From assembly GCA_947628135.1 (NCBI GenBank), contig CANQYT010000009.1, forward strand, positions 1 through 64,000: DNA of 64,000 nt. Direction: 5' to 3'. This document shows positions 19,593 to 29,099 of the stretch, in pieces. Numbering within the stretch: position 1 is the stretch's first letter; each line of letters begins with the position of its first letter. The notes under the pieces were generated by a model. That model worked only from the letters and a program-made list of their open reading frames with translations, ran no database searches and was not told where the DNA came from. Position numbers and translations under genes: made by a program. The DNA is from an uncultured Clostridia bacterium (lineage in GTDB: Bacteria; Bacillota; Clostridia; Christensenellales; CAG-314).

Positions 19593-20564
19593 ATGCTCAA
19601 ACCGCTCATACTTGCCTCCCGCAATTGGAAGGTCCTGCTCAAATCGTTGGTGTATCAGACGCTGTTGCTCGCGCTTATGGTGGCGTTGGGGTATCTTGTT
19701 TTCGGCAACCTCGTAGACGAGATCGCGGTGATAATACGAGACAACAACGTGGGAGATTTTCTGTCCGATGCCGTCAATTCCATCGTCAGCGGCGAGTTCG
19801 ACAGCAACGCTTTTTCCTCGCGTCTTGCGGAACTCATCGCCGACATACGCGAATCCATAGCCTCGCTCAATATACCTTTCGGCGGCGCGACTATGTCCTA
19901 CGTGCTGTTTTGCGTAATTTTCGTGCTGTACCGTCTGTTCGTATCCTTGACGGACGTTGCCGCCGCCTGCCAATTGGAAGAATTTATGACCAGCAACGCC
20001 GAACGTCCCTTCACTTGGTTCGTGATAAAAAAGCAAGGCGTCACTTGGAAATTCGCGCTGTTGCAGACGGCGTTTGCGCTGCCCCTTGACCTACTGATAA
20101 TTTTCGGCTGTATAGGTTTCTATCTGCTGTTTTTGATAGCGTTCAATTGGTGGACGATTATTCCCGTAGCTATCATCGGCTTGCTTTTCTACGTGGCGCG
20201 TCTTACGCTGTTTTCCTTCACTCTGCCGTCGGTGGTGTGCAACGAAGGTTCGGTGCGTATGGCGTTCAAGCAAGGGCTTGCGCGCTCTCCGCTTAGATTC
20301 TGGCACGTATTCTGGAAAACGTTGGTAGTCGTGGCGTTGATTGCCGTCATCGCGGTGCTGTCCTTTATGTTCGTAGACAACGCCATTGTCAAGACGGTGC
20401 TTACCACAGTGCCGAGTTTCGCGCTGTATTTCTACATCAAATGCGTCAATATGGTGGAGTATTTCCGTTTCGACGACCGCCCGTTTTTCTACAAACGCGT
20501 GGAGATAGAGGGCACGGACCGTTACAAACGCAAGGCAGATAAAGCAAACCGTTCCGCACGCTGA
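19593..20564 (+). CDS. Polytopic membrane protein
   Basis: Several predicted TM helices; RBS ggaggt upstream. Confidence 0.65.
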   Translation: MLKPLILASRNWKVLLKSLVYQTLLLALMVALGYLVFGNLVDEIAVIIRDNNVGDFLSDAVNSIVSGEFDSNAFSSRLAELIADIRESIASLNIPFGGATMSYVLFCVIFVLYRLFVSLTDVAAACQLEEFMTSNAERPFTWFVIKKQGVTWKFALLQTAFALPLDLLIIFGCIGFYLLFLIAFNWWTIIPVAIIGLLFYVARLTLFSFTLPSVVCNEGSVRMAFKQGLARSPLRFWHVFWKTLVVVALIAVIAVLSFMFVDNAIVKTVLTTVPSFALYFYIKCVNMVEYFRFDDRPFFYKRVEIEGTDRYKRKADKANRSAR

Positions 20565-20590
20565 AAGGGGACGGAGCGGCAGTTTTTTTG

Positions 20591-20622
20591 AGCGACGCGG
20601 TAAAAGTACCTTGTCGCTTTTT
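20591..20622 (+). terminator. Rho-independent terminator upstream of rnj
   Basis: AGCGACGCGGTAAAAGTACCTTGTCGCT then TTTTT. Confidence 0.75.
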
Positions 20623-20715
20623 GTGCCCAAAGGGACTTTTTGACCCTCGTCAGGGCAACACTTAATTATGAAACGACGCGTCCGCAAGGGCGCAATACAA
20701 AATACAGAGGTAACA

Positions 20716-22590
20716 ATGAAAGCAAAAAAGAACACTGCCCCCGCAAGGGGCAAAACAAATACATCTCAAAACAAATCGGCAAAGCCGCAACCCGGCAAAA
20801 CGCAATCGGGCAAGCCGCAGCAGTTCCGGCAGCAGAACGCCCGTTCTTCCGCGAGCAAACGCCCTCGCGCGCCCCAACAGACGGGCGCTGCGGCAAAGTC
20901 GGCAAAAAGCGGCAATCCGCGCGTAAAACAAGGCAAACTCAAAGTGATGTTCCTCGGCGGCGTGGGGGAAATAGGCAAAAATATGACCGCCTTCGAGTAC
21001 GGCGACAGCATAGTCGTCATCGACGCGGGAATGTCTTTCCCCGGTACGGATATGCCGGGCGTGGACGTGGTGATACCCGACGCCACCTACCTGTACGAAA
21101 ATCGCAGCCGCGTAAAGGGTATTTTGCTTACTCACGGACACGAGGATCACATCGGCGCATTGCCCTATATAGCGGAAAAATTGGGTAAAGTGGACGTGTA
21201 CGGCACGCGGCTTACGCTTGCGCTTGCGGAAAACAAACTCATCGAACGCAACGTCGTCGACAAGGTGAATTTCGTCCCCGTTTCCGACCGCAGCGTAGTC
21301 AGTCTCGGCGCGTTTACGGCGGAGTTTATACACGTATCCCATTCGGTGGCGGGCAGCGTCGCCATTTGTCTGCGCACACCCGTGGGGACGGTGCTTCACA
21401 CGGGCGATTTCAAAGTGGACTACACGCCGCTGGGCAACGAGATAATGAACCTCAACCGAATCGCCGAGATAGGCAAACAGGGCGTTTTGCTGTTGATGAG
21501 CGAATCCACCAACGTGGAAAAAACGGGCTACACGTTGAGCGAATCGGTCGTGCAGGACACTTTCAACCAAATTTTCCGCGAGGCAAAGGGACGTCGGCTG
21601 ATAATAGCCACATTCGCCTCCAACGTGGACAGGTTGGGAATGATCATCGAACTTGCCAAGACGTACCGCCGCAAAATTGCGCTCACGGGCAAATCTATGA
21701 ATAAGTACATCGAAACGGCTGTAAGGGTGGGCACTCTCACGATAGACGAAGATATATTCGTGGACGCGGACAAGGTAAATTCCGTCGAGGACGGCAAACT
21801 CGTGATACTTTCCACGGGCAGTCAGGGCGAACCGATGAGCGCGCTTACGCGTATGGCAAGCGGCGAATTCAACAAAGTGGTAGTCGGCTCAAACGACACA
21901 ATTGTCATTTCCGCAAACCCCATTCCGGGCAACGAGCGGGACGTTTACTCCGTGATAAACAAACTGTACCGCTTGGGCGCAAACGTCGTGTATTCCGCGT
22001 TGTCCGCCGTACACGTTTCGGGGCACGCCTGTCAGGAAGAACTCAAACTTATCTACACGCTTGTCAAGCCCAAGTATTTCATACCCGTACACGGCGAGTA
22101 CCGTCATCTCAAACAGCACGCAATGCTTGTGGAAAACCTCAAACACAAAAAGTCCAACATCATCATACCGGAAATCGGCGACGTGGTGGAGTTGGACAAT
22201 GGCACGTTCCGCGTCGTGGGGCAGATACCCTGCGGCAGCGTGATGGTGGACGGTTTGGGCGTAGGCGACGTGGGCAACACCGTCTTGAAAGACAGACTTA
22301 CGCTTGCCGAGGACGGAATTTTGGTGTGCGTACTCACCGTGTCCAAGCAAACGGGCGAACTGCTCGCGCCGACGGAGATAGTATCCCGCGGTTGCTATTT
22401 CGAGCAGGAAGGAAGCAACAACACCGTAGACGAACTGAAACGTCTTGTTTCGCAGGAATTGAACAAACTGCCCAAACAAAACGTCACCGCCACGGCAATC
22501 AAGACCGCCGTGCAAAAGACGCTTCGCCACTATTTCCGAGTGACCTTGAAGCGTAACCCCATCGTCTTGCCGATAGTAGTGGAACTCTGA
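20716..22590 (+). CDS. rnj: Ribonuclease J with a basic, low-complexity N-terminal extension
   Basis: Metallo-beta-lactamase/beta-CASP: FLGGVGEIGKNMTAFEYGDSIVVIDAGMSFP, GILLTHGHEDHIGALPY, LIIATFASNVDRL, PVHGEYRHL. Confidence 0.93.
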   Translation: MKAKKNTAPARGKTNTSQNKSAKPQPGKTQSGKPQQFRQQNARSSASKRPRAPQQTGAAAKSAKSGNPRVKQGKLKVMFLGGVGEIGKNMTAFEYGDSIVVIDAGMSFPGTDMPGVDVVIPDATYLYENRSRVKGILLTHGHEDHIGALPYIAEKLGKVDVYGTRLTLALAENKLIERNVVDKVNFVPVSDRSVVSLGAFTAEFIHVSHSVAGSVAICLRTPVGTVLHTGDFKVDYTPLGNEIMNLNRIAEIGKQGVLLLMSESTNVEKTGYTLSESVVQDTFNQIFREAKGRRLIIATFASNVDRLGMIIELAKTYRRKIALTGKSMNKYIETAVRVGTLTIDEDIFVDADKVNSVEDGKLVILSTGSQGEPMSALTRMASGEFNKVVVGSNDTIVISANPIPGNERDVYSVINKLYRLGANVVYSALSAVHVSGHACQEELKLIYTLVKPKYFIPVHGEYRHLKQHAMLVENLKHKKSNIIIPEIGDVVELDNGTFRVVGQIPCGSVMVDGLGVGDVGNTVLKDRLTLAEDGILVCVLTVSKQTGELLAPTEIVSRGCYFEQEGSNNTVDELKRLVSQELNKLPKQNVTATAIKTAVQKTLRHYFRVTLKRNPIVLPIVVEL

Positions 22591-22599
22591 TCCCGTCCG

Positions 22600-23470
22600 C
22601 AGGAAACCAACTCTCTCCCCGCTTCCCCTAAACACTGAACCTCGCCCTAACAAAGCCCGCAAGGAAATCAACATTATCTGTGTCTCTTGCTTCCCCTTTG
22701 AAGGGGAAGTCCCGCGCAGCGGGAAAAGGGTTGAAAGAAACTGTATTCCAAAACAACCCTTGTCCGCAAGGAAACACACACAAAACAGCCTGTTTATGTA
22801 ACGGAAAACACCCCTGTCCGTAGGGAAACCAACCTCATTCCCTCTCTCTTGCTTCCCCTTTGAAGGGGAAGTCCCGCGCAGCGGGAAAAGGGTTGAAAGA
22901 AACTGTATTCCAAAACAACCCCCGCCCCACAGGGAAACACACACACAACAGCCTGTTTATATGACGGAAAACACCCCGCCCGCAAGGAAACCAGCCCTCT
23001 CCCCACTTCCCCTAAACACTGAACCTCGCCCTAACAAAGTCCGCAAGGAAACCAACTCTCTCCTATAACTCTTGCTTCCCCTTTGAAGGGGAAGTCCCGC
23101 GCAGCGGGAAAAGGGTTGAAAGAAACTGTATTCCAAAACAACCCTTGTCCGCAAGGAAACCAGCCCTCTCCCCGCTTCCCCTAAACACTGAACCTCGCCC
23201 TAACAAAGTCCGCAGGAAATCAGCCCTCTCCCCTCTCCCTTGCTTCCCCTTTGAAGGGGAAGTCCCGCGCAGCGGGAAAAGGGTTGAAAGAAAACTGTAT
23301 CTCGCAACCCACCCTCTCCGCCTCGGCGGGAAAAGTGTTGTCTCTCCGTTTTCAATATGAGCCCCCCCTCCGCCCCAGCGGAAAAAGCCTTGCCCATCGT
23401 CCCCAAATACGCAACCCCCTCCGCGCTTGCGCTAGAAGCGCTATCCCCGAGGAAACGGTACTGAAAAAAA
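22600..23470. repeat. Intergenic repeat array: double-hairpin (REP-like) units plus interleaved blocks
   Basis: CTTCCCCTTTGAAGGGGAAGTCCCGCGCAGCGGGAAAAGGGTTG at 22690, 22852, 23075, 23243; interleaved cttcccctaaacactgaacctcgccctaacaaag and gaaacacacac-aacagcctgttta blocks. Confidence 0.93.
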
Positions 23471-23476
23471 CTCGCT

Positions 23477-23836
23477 ATGAACAAAGCAAACAAAACGCTG
23501 ATACCCTATGCGCGAAACTTGCGCAAAAATATGACGAAAGAAGAGCGCCGTTTGTGGTATAATTATCTTAAAAACTATCCCGTTCGATTTCGCCGTCAAG
23601 AGATAATCGGCAACTATATTGCGGATTTTTACTGCTCGTCGGCGAAATTGGCGATAGAATTGGACGGCAGTCAGCACTACGAAGAGGATATGCTTGTAAA
23701 AGACGCTGTCCGCACGAGTGAAATAGGGGAATACGGCATTGCGGTAGTGCGATTTCCCAACAACGCGGTAAACGGAAAATTTCGCGACGTGTGCGAATAC
23801 ATAGACTGTTTGGTGCGCTCGCGCACCGAAGTATAA
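23477..23836 (+). CDS. DUF559 (Vsr-like) endonuclease-domain protein
   Basis: ARNLRKNMTKEERRLWYNYLKNYPVRFRRQEIIGNYIADFYCSSAKLAIELDGSQHYEE...GIAVVRFPNNAV. Confidence 0.9.
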   Translation: MNKANKTLIPYARNLRKNMTKEERRLWYNYLKNYPVRFRRQEIIGNYIADFYCSSAKLAIELDGSQHYEEDMLVKDAVRTSEIGEYGIAVVRFPNNAVNGKFRDVCEYIDCLVRSRTEV

Positions 23837-23879
23837 CAGCGACACTTCTCTGCGTTAGTAAATCACCTTAAAGATTCTA

Positions 23880-24480
23880 CTACGCCCGCAGGAAACCAAC
23901 ATTATCTGTGTCTCTTGCTTCCCCTTTGAAGGGGAAGTCCCGCGCAGCGGGAAAAGGGTTGCTCGTACATCGCAAACTTGTTGAACACCCTGCCCGCAGG
24001 AAATCAGCCCTCTCCCCTCTCTCTTGCTTCCCCTTTGAAGGGAAAGTCCCGCGCAGCGGGAAAAGGGTTGTCATCACTATTGCAAGTCGCAATGAACACC
24101 CCCCCCGCCCGTAGGAAACACACACAAAACAGCCTGTTTATGTAACGGAAAACACCCTGTCCGCAGGAGACCAACTCTCTCCCCGCTTTCCATAAACAAC
24201 GTGACTTCGTTCACACGTTGTCCGTAGGGAGACAAACTCTCTCCCTTCTCTTGCTTCCCCTTTGAAGGGGAAGTCCCGCGCCAGCGGGAAAAGGGTTGAA
24301 AGAAAACCGTATCTAAAAACAAATCCCCTCCGCCCCGGCGTGAATAGCCTTGCCTCTCCCCACCCACCCTGTCCGTAGGGAGACAAACTCTCTCCCTTCT
24401 CTTGCTTCCCCTTTGAAGGGGAAGTCCCGCGTTAGCGGGAAAAGGGTTGAAAGAAAATCGTATCCCACCCCCCCTCCGCG
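23880..24480. repeat. Second half of the REP-like array, downstream of the DUF559 gene
   Basis: Double-hairpin units at 23918, 24027, 24254, 24415. Confidence 0.93.
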
Positions 24481-24535
24481 CTTAGCGAAACAAACTGCCC
24501 GTCAACAACGGCAAAAACCCCGCACAACACGAAAA

Positions 24536-25120
24536 ATGACGTTAGACGAACTCAAACAATACGCCGCCGAGCGGCACATACCGATAATGTCCGACAGCAC
24601 GCGGCAACTGCTTTACGAAACGGTTGCGGCGGTGCGTCCGCAGCGCATACTTGAAATCGGCACGGCGATAGGGTACAGCGGCGTTGTGATGCTTTCGGCA
24701 AGTCCGCAGGCGCGGCTCAACACGATAGAAATTTCCGAGGAATACGCCTCGATAGCGCGCTCAACGTTCGAGCAGTACAACGTGTCCGCCCGAGTAAACT
24801 TGTTTGTCGGCGACGCGCGCGACATAGTCCCTCAACTTACGGGGCAGTACGATTTCATCTTTTCCGACGGTCCGAAAGGGCAGTACGAAGCGTTCTTTCC
24901 CTATCTGACGGAGTTGCTTGCCGTTGGCGGCGTGCTCGTGTGCGACAACGTGCTGTACAAAGGATTGGTGGAGAACGTCCCCTCCGACAAGCGGCACAAG
25001 CACATCACCGTTGCCCGCAATATGCGCGCGTTTTTGGACGATCTCACTTCCGACAAGCGGTATTCGACGGTACTTCACAGGGAGGGCGACGGTGTGACGG
25101 TGTCCACGAAACTGTATTAG
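24536..25120 (+). CDS. O-methyltransferase (COMT-like, SAM-dependent)
   Basis: ILEIGTAIGYSGVVMLSA, YDFIFSDGPKGQYEAFFPYL, GGVLVCDNVLYKG. Confidence 0.9.
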   Translation: MTLDELKQYAAERHIPIMSDSTRQLLYETVAAVRPQRILEIGTAIGYSGVVMLSASPQARLNTIEISEEYASIARSTFEQYNVSARVNLFVGDARDIVPQLTGQYDFIFSDGPKGQYEAFFPYLTELLAVGGVLVCDNVLYKGLVENVPSDKRHKHITVARNMRAFLDDLTSDKRYSTVLHREGDGVTVSTKLY

Positions 25121-25216
25121 CCGCCTGCCGCAACAAACAACTTTCATTGCGGCGTGCCGCGGCGGATAAGTGCGGCAATTGCAGTACAACAACCTCAAAA
25201 AACGCGATTTTGTGAT

Positions 25217-25237
25217 ATACTATTACACGCATAGTAT
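25217..25237. promoter_or_regulatory. Palindrome ATACTAT-N7-ATAGTAT upstream of the U32 peptidase gene
   Basis: Perfect 7-bp arms; same core at 35685 and 49050. Confidence 0.6.
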
Positions 25238-25255
25238 GTGAAAAGGTGCAAAAAA

Positions 25256-26476
25256 ATGACAAAAAATGTCCAAAAAATCGAACTTTTAGCCCCTGCGGGC
25301 AATATGGAGAAATTGCAAACGGCGTTGCACTTCGGTGCGGACGCGGTGTATTTTTCCGGTAAACTCTGGGGGTTGCGCGCGTATGCGGGCAACTTTGCCG
25401 ACAGCGAGATAGTCGAAGCCGTGCGGCTTTGTCACGAGGCGGGCGCAAAAGCGTACGTCACGCTCAACATATTTGCAAGCAACGGCGATTTCGACGGATT
25501 GAGCAAATATCTGCGGCTGTTGGAGCGCGCCGAAACGGACGCGGTGATAGTATCCGACGCGGGAGTGTTCGACTTTGTGCGCGAACACAGCGCTTTGCCG
25601 ATACACGTTTCCACGCAGGCAAACACCACAAACAAGTATGCCGCGGCGCATTGGGCAAAACTTGGCGCGGAGCGCGTCGTTTTGGCGAGGGAAGTGCCTC
25701 TTGCGGAGATAGCGGAAATATCCGACTTTTGCCCCGACTTGCAGTTGGAAGCGTTTGTACACGGCGCAATGTGCGTCAGTTATTCGGGGCGGTGTCTGAT
25801 GTCCAACTATCTTGCGGGGCGCAACGCCAATCGCGGCGAATGCGTTCAGGCGTGCCGTTGGGAGTGGCAGGTCCGCGAAGTAAGCCGCGAAGATTGGCTG
25901 CCCGTGTACGAGGACAGCCGCGGCTCGTACATATTCAACAGCAAGGATATGAATATGCTCTCTCACCTGTCGGAACTTGCGTCGGCGGGCGTAGACTGTT
26001 TCAAGATAGAGGGGCGTATGAAATCGTCCTTTTACGTGGCTACGGTGGTGGGCGCGTACCGCCGCGCGCTGGACGCAATGGCGCAGGGCAGTTTTACGGA
26101 GGAACTTGCCGCCGAGTTGCAACGGGAACTCGACAAGGCTTCCCACCGCGAGTACACAACGGGATTTTACTTCGGCGACGAACAGCGGCAGTACTACGAC
26201 AGTAGCAAAGCGGCGGAAAAATACAAATTCATCGCCGTGGTGAAGCGCGTCAACGGCGACGGCAGCGCGGTAGTGGAACTGCGCAATAAATTCGCCGTGG
26301 GAGACGTTCTCGAAACGCTCACGGCAAACGACGATTGCGGCAAAAGTTTCACCGTGCGTTATGCGGTGGATGAGGAGGGCAACGAATTGTCCGTGTGCAA
26401 CCGCGTAAAGCAACTGCTCACGGTAAATTGTCCCTACCAACTTTCAGTTGGAGACTTTTTGCGCAAGCGCGTATAG
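25256..26476 (+). CDS. Peptidase U32 family protein
   Basis: LLAPAGNMEKLQTALHFGADAVYFSGKLWGLRA, EAFVHGAMCVSYSGRCLMSNYLAGRNANRGECVQACRW. Confidence 0.92.
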   Translation: MTKNVQKIELLAPAGNMEKLQTALHFGADAVYFSGKLWGLRAYAGNFADSEIVEAVRLCHEAGAKAYVTLNIFASNGDFDGLSKYLRLLERAETDAVIVSDAGVFDFVREHSALPIHVSTQANTTNKYAAAHWAKLGAERVVLAREVPLAEIAEISDFCPDLQLEAFVHGAMCVSYSGRCLMSNYLAGRNANRGECVQACRWEWQVREVSREDWLPVYEDSRGSYIFNSKDMNMLSHLSELASAGVDCFKIEGRMKSSFYVATVVGAYRRALDAMAQGSFTEELAAELQRELDKASHREYTTGFYFGDEQRQYYDSSKAAEKYKFIAVVKRVNGDGSAVVELRNKFAVGDVLETLTANDDCGKSFTVRYAVDEEGNELSVCNRVKQLLTVNCPYQLSVGDFLRKRV

Positions 26477-27088
26477 TTTTTCCGCGCGTATCACAGCGCC
26501 TTTGGCAAATATTTCGCAATTTTCAGCCTGGTGCACAAGCGTCAGGCTTTCTCCTTGCGCGGCGAATATCACCTCGTGCCGCCCGAAGTTACTGCCGCAC
26601 CTCAGCGAGTGTACCGTCACCTTGCGGAAATTTTTCCGTTGCGCGGCTATTGCGGCGAGTTTTTTTGCAGTGCCGCTGGGCGCGTCGCGTTTTTCCCTGC
26701 GGTGTATCTCCACGATCTCCGCGTCCCAATCGGGCAGCAAACGGCTGAGCGTTTCCACAAGACGGTAAAGCGCGTTCACCCCTTCGGCGAAATTGCTTTC
26801 CGCAACCACCGTAACTTCCCGCGCAAGTTCGTCCAACATATATTGCTGCGCCTCGTTGCGCCCTGTGACCCCCGTCACAAGCGGACAGCGGTGCGCCCGA
26901 CAGAATTTACACACTTGTTCGGTTGCTTCCGCCGCGGAAAAGTCAATCGCCACGTCCGTTTTGCCGTTGACGTCCGCAAGCGGCGCGTCCCCCTTTTCTA
27001 TCGGCACAACAACGTGACCGCGCTTTCGTGCGATATCGCATACTACTTTGCCCACTCTTCCGTTTGCTCCGAACACCGCTACGGTCAC
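26444..27088 (-). CDS. dapB: 4-hydroxy-tetrahydrodipicolinate reductase
   Basis: VAVFGANGRVGKVVCD, DVAIDFSAAEAT, VTGVTGRNEAQ, EIVEIHRREKRDAPSGTAKKLA. Confidence 0.93.
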   Translation of the reverse strand: MTVAVFGANGRVGKVVCDIARKRGHVVVPIEKGDAPLADVNGKTDVAIDFSAAEATEQVCKFCRAHRCPLVTGVTGRNEAQQYMLDELAREVTVVAESNFAEGVNALYRLVETLSRLLPDWDAEIVEIHRREKRDAPSGTAKKLAAIAAQRKNFRKVTVHSLRCGSNFGRHEVIFAAQGESLTLVHQAENCEIFAKGAVIRAEKLYALAQKVSN

Positions 27089-27900
27089 AGTTTCCCTCCG
27101 AAAATTTCGTCAATTGCCGCGCGCGTTGCGGCGCAGGCGTTTGTAAGGGGCAGTCTCACGTCAAACGTGTCGAAAATCCCCTTTTTGAACAGCATATATT
27201 TTATCGCTATCGGGTTTACTTCCAACGCGGCAAGGCGGGCAAGCGTTTCGAAAGTTTCCCTTTCCTTTTGCGACGCGCTTTTTTCCGCCACTTTCTTCGT
27301 GAGTCGAGGCGCAATGTTGCTCACCACGGACACGATTCCTTGCGCTCCGCGGCAAAACATCTCTTTCAGCAAACATTCGTTACCGCACAGCACCGTCGCG
27401 TAACGTGCGTATTCCGCCGTTTTGTTTGCGCCGCCCGCGTCTTTCAGAAAGGGCACAGCCTTTGTAAGCCGTTCCAGGCAGGACGGGTCGAGTTCGTATC
27501 CGCATCTTGACGGCGCGTTGTACAGCATAATCGGCAATTCCGACGCTTCCGCCACGCACAAAACGTGCCGCACAAACCCCTGCGGCGTGCATTTCACAAA
27601 GGAGGGCGGCGCAAGCAGTATGCCGTATGCTCCCCATTGCGCGGCGAGTTTTGCCGAGCGCGCGGCTCTGCGTGTGTCCGAATCTCCCACGCCCACCCAC
27701 AGCGGCGTATCGGGAGAGTATTCCGCGGCAAGGCGCACAAGGGTCGTCTTTTCCCTATCGGAAAGCAACTGCGCTTCGGCGGTAGTGCCCAGCGCAAGCA
27801 AAGCGTCCGCGTATCCTATTTGACTTTCCACAAGCCTGCGGTAACTGCGTACGTCCGTTTTGTTATCTTTGAAAGGTGTAGCAAGCGCCGTTACAAGCAT
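27085..27900 (-). CDS. dapA: 4-hydroxy-tetrahydrodipicolinate synthase
   Basis: VTALATPFKDNKTDVRSYRRLVESQI, ALGTTAEAQLLSDREK, LPIMLYNAPSRCGYEL. The ORF track start at 28209 is over-extended. Confidence 0.93.
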   Translation of the reverse strand: MLVTALATPFKDNKTDVRSYRRLVESQIGYADALLALGTTAEAQLLSDREKTTLVRLAAEYSPDTPLWVGVGDSDTRRAARSAKLAAQWGAYGILLAPPSFVKCTPQGFVRHVLCVAEASELPIMLYNAPSRCGYELDPSCLERLTKAVPFLKDAGGANKTAEYARYATVLCGNECLLKEMFCRGAQGIVSVVSNIAPRLTKKVAEKSASQKERETFETLARLAALEVNPIAIKYMLFKKGIFDTFDVRLPLTNACAATRAAIDEIFGGKL

Positions 27901-28865
27901 TTTTCCTCCCGCATTTTGCACAGCAGAATTTCGTAAGCGTTGTACGCCGCGCCGCGCAAAAGATTGTCCGCCACGCAAAAGAAGTTGATTGCGTTTGCCG
28001 TGGTATCTTTCGTAATGCGCCCAACGCCGACGTATTTCGTGTTGCGCAGTTGCAGAGGCATCGGGTACAGTCCGCATTTCGGTTCGTCCAACAGCAAAAC
28101 GTCGGGCGCGTTTCCCAACAGGGCGCGCACCTCGTCGAGGGTGAATTTGTTTTTGAAAGCGACGTTCACAAACGCGCCGTGGCACACGGACACGGGCACG
28201 CGCACGCAAAAGGAATTGACTTTGAGGCGGGGCAGCTCCAATATTTTGCGGCTTTCGTTTTTGAGTTTTTGTTCCTCTTCGGTGTAGCCGTCGCGAGTTA
28301 CTTCGCCTATCATCGGAATGAGATTATCGTATATGGGGTGGCGAAAACTCTTCAATTTGCCGTAGCCGCGCTGTTCCGTCAGGTCGTTGAGCCCCTCTCG
28401 TCCCGCGCCGCTTGCCGACTGATACGTCACCGCGAGCAAACGCGTCGGACACAGTTGTTTCAGCGCGTTCAGCGCGATAGCAACTTGAATGGTGGAGCAG
28501 TTGGGATTGGCTATAAGCGTACTGCCGCGCGCCTCGTCGCCGTTTATGCAGGGCACAACCAGCGGCACGCCCTTTTTCAGACGGAATACGGAACTGTTGT
28601 CTATGCACACAACGCCCTTTTTTGCCGCTTTCGGCACGTATTTTGCTGAGACGTCGTTGGGCGACATAAACAATGCGTAATCGGGCGGCGGACAAAGCAG
28701 GTTTTCGCAGCTTTCCACAACAACGGATTTGTTTCTTACGCATATTTTGCGGCCGACGGAGTTTTCGCCGAACAGCCGCACTCTCACGTTGGGCATATTT
28801 GCGACGAGTGCGGTCAGTTTTTCTCCTGCCAGCCCCGTCGCGCCGACGATCGCGACAGTTTTCAT
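27891..28865 (-). CDS. asd: Aspartate-semialdehyde dehydrogenase
   Basis: MKTVAIVGATGLAGEKL, NPNCSTIQVAIAL, YQSASGAGREGLNDL. Confidence 0.93.
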   Translation of the reverse strand: MKTVAIVGATGLAGEKLTALVANMPNVRVRLFGENSVGRKICVRNKSVVVESCENLLCPPPDYALFMSPNDVSAKYVPKAAKKGVVCIDNSSVFRLKKGVPLVVPCINGDEARGSTLIANPNCSTIQVAIALNALKQLCPTRLLAVTYQSASGAGREGLNDLTEQRGYGKLKSFRHPIYDNLIPMIGEVTRDGYTEEEQKLKNESRKILELPRLKVNSFCVRVPVSVCHGAFVNVAFKNKFTLDEVRALLGNAPDVLLLDEPKCGLYPMPLQLRNTKYVGVGRITKDTTANAINFFCVADNLLRGAAYNAYEILLCKMREEKCL

Positions 28866-29004
28866 AACTTCCTCTACACACATACAATATGTCGAACAAA
28901 GTCAAACGTTGACTCAAACGCGCAAACGGGCTTGTTTTCTTTTGCATTTTCGGCTGCGAATAGGTATCTTCTTGCGCGCACGGCGTATTTGTTGCTCAAT
29001 TTAC

Positions 29005-29033
29005 TTGAAAAAAATCCTTGTATTTGATATACT
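29005..29033 (+). promoter_or_regulatory. Sigma-A promoter of the 29100 gene
   Basis: TTGAAA-N17-TATACT. Confidence 0.65.
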
Positions 29034-29099
29034 GTATAAGTACCGTTTTGCGCACAGAGCGTTTCGCGCGCAAAAACAATCAAAAAAAGGAACGTCTTT

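Noticed and set aside
22840-23020. Small ORFs spanning the REP-like repeats (e.g. 22794..23006, 24138..24386)
   Set aside because: Repeat-derived translations rich in FSRCAGLPLQRGSK; common spurious calls in such arrays.
22600-24480. CRISPR array or tandem tRNA cluster
   Set aside because: Spacing is irregular, hairpin units are palindromic twins, and no tRNA cloverleaf is visible.
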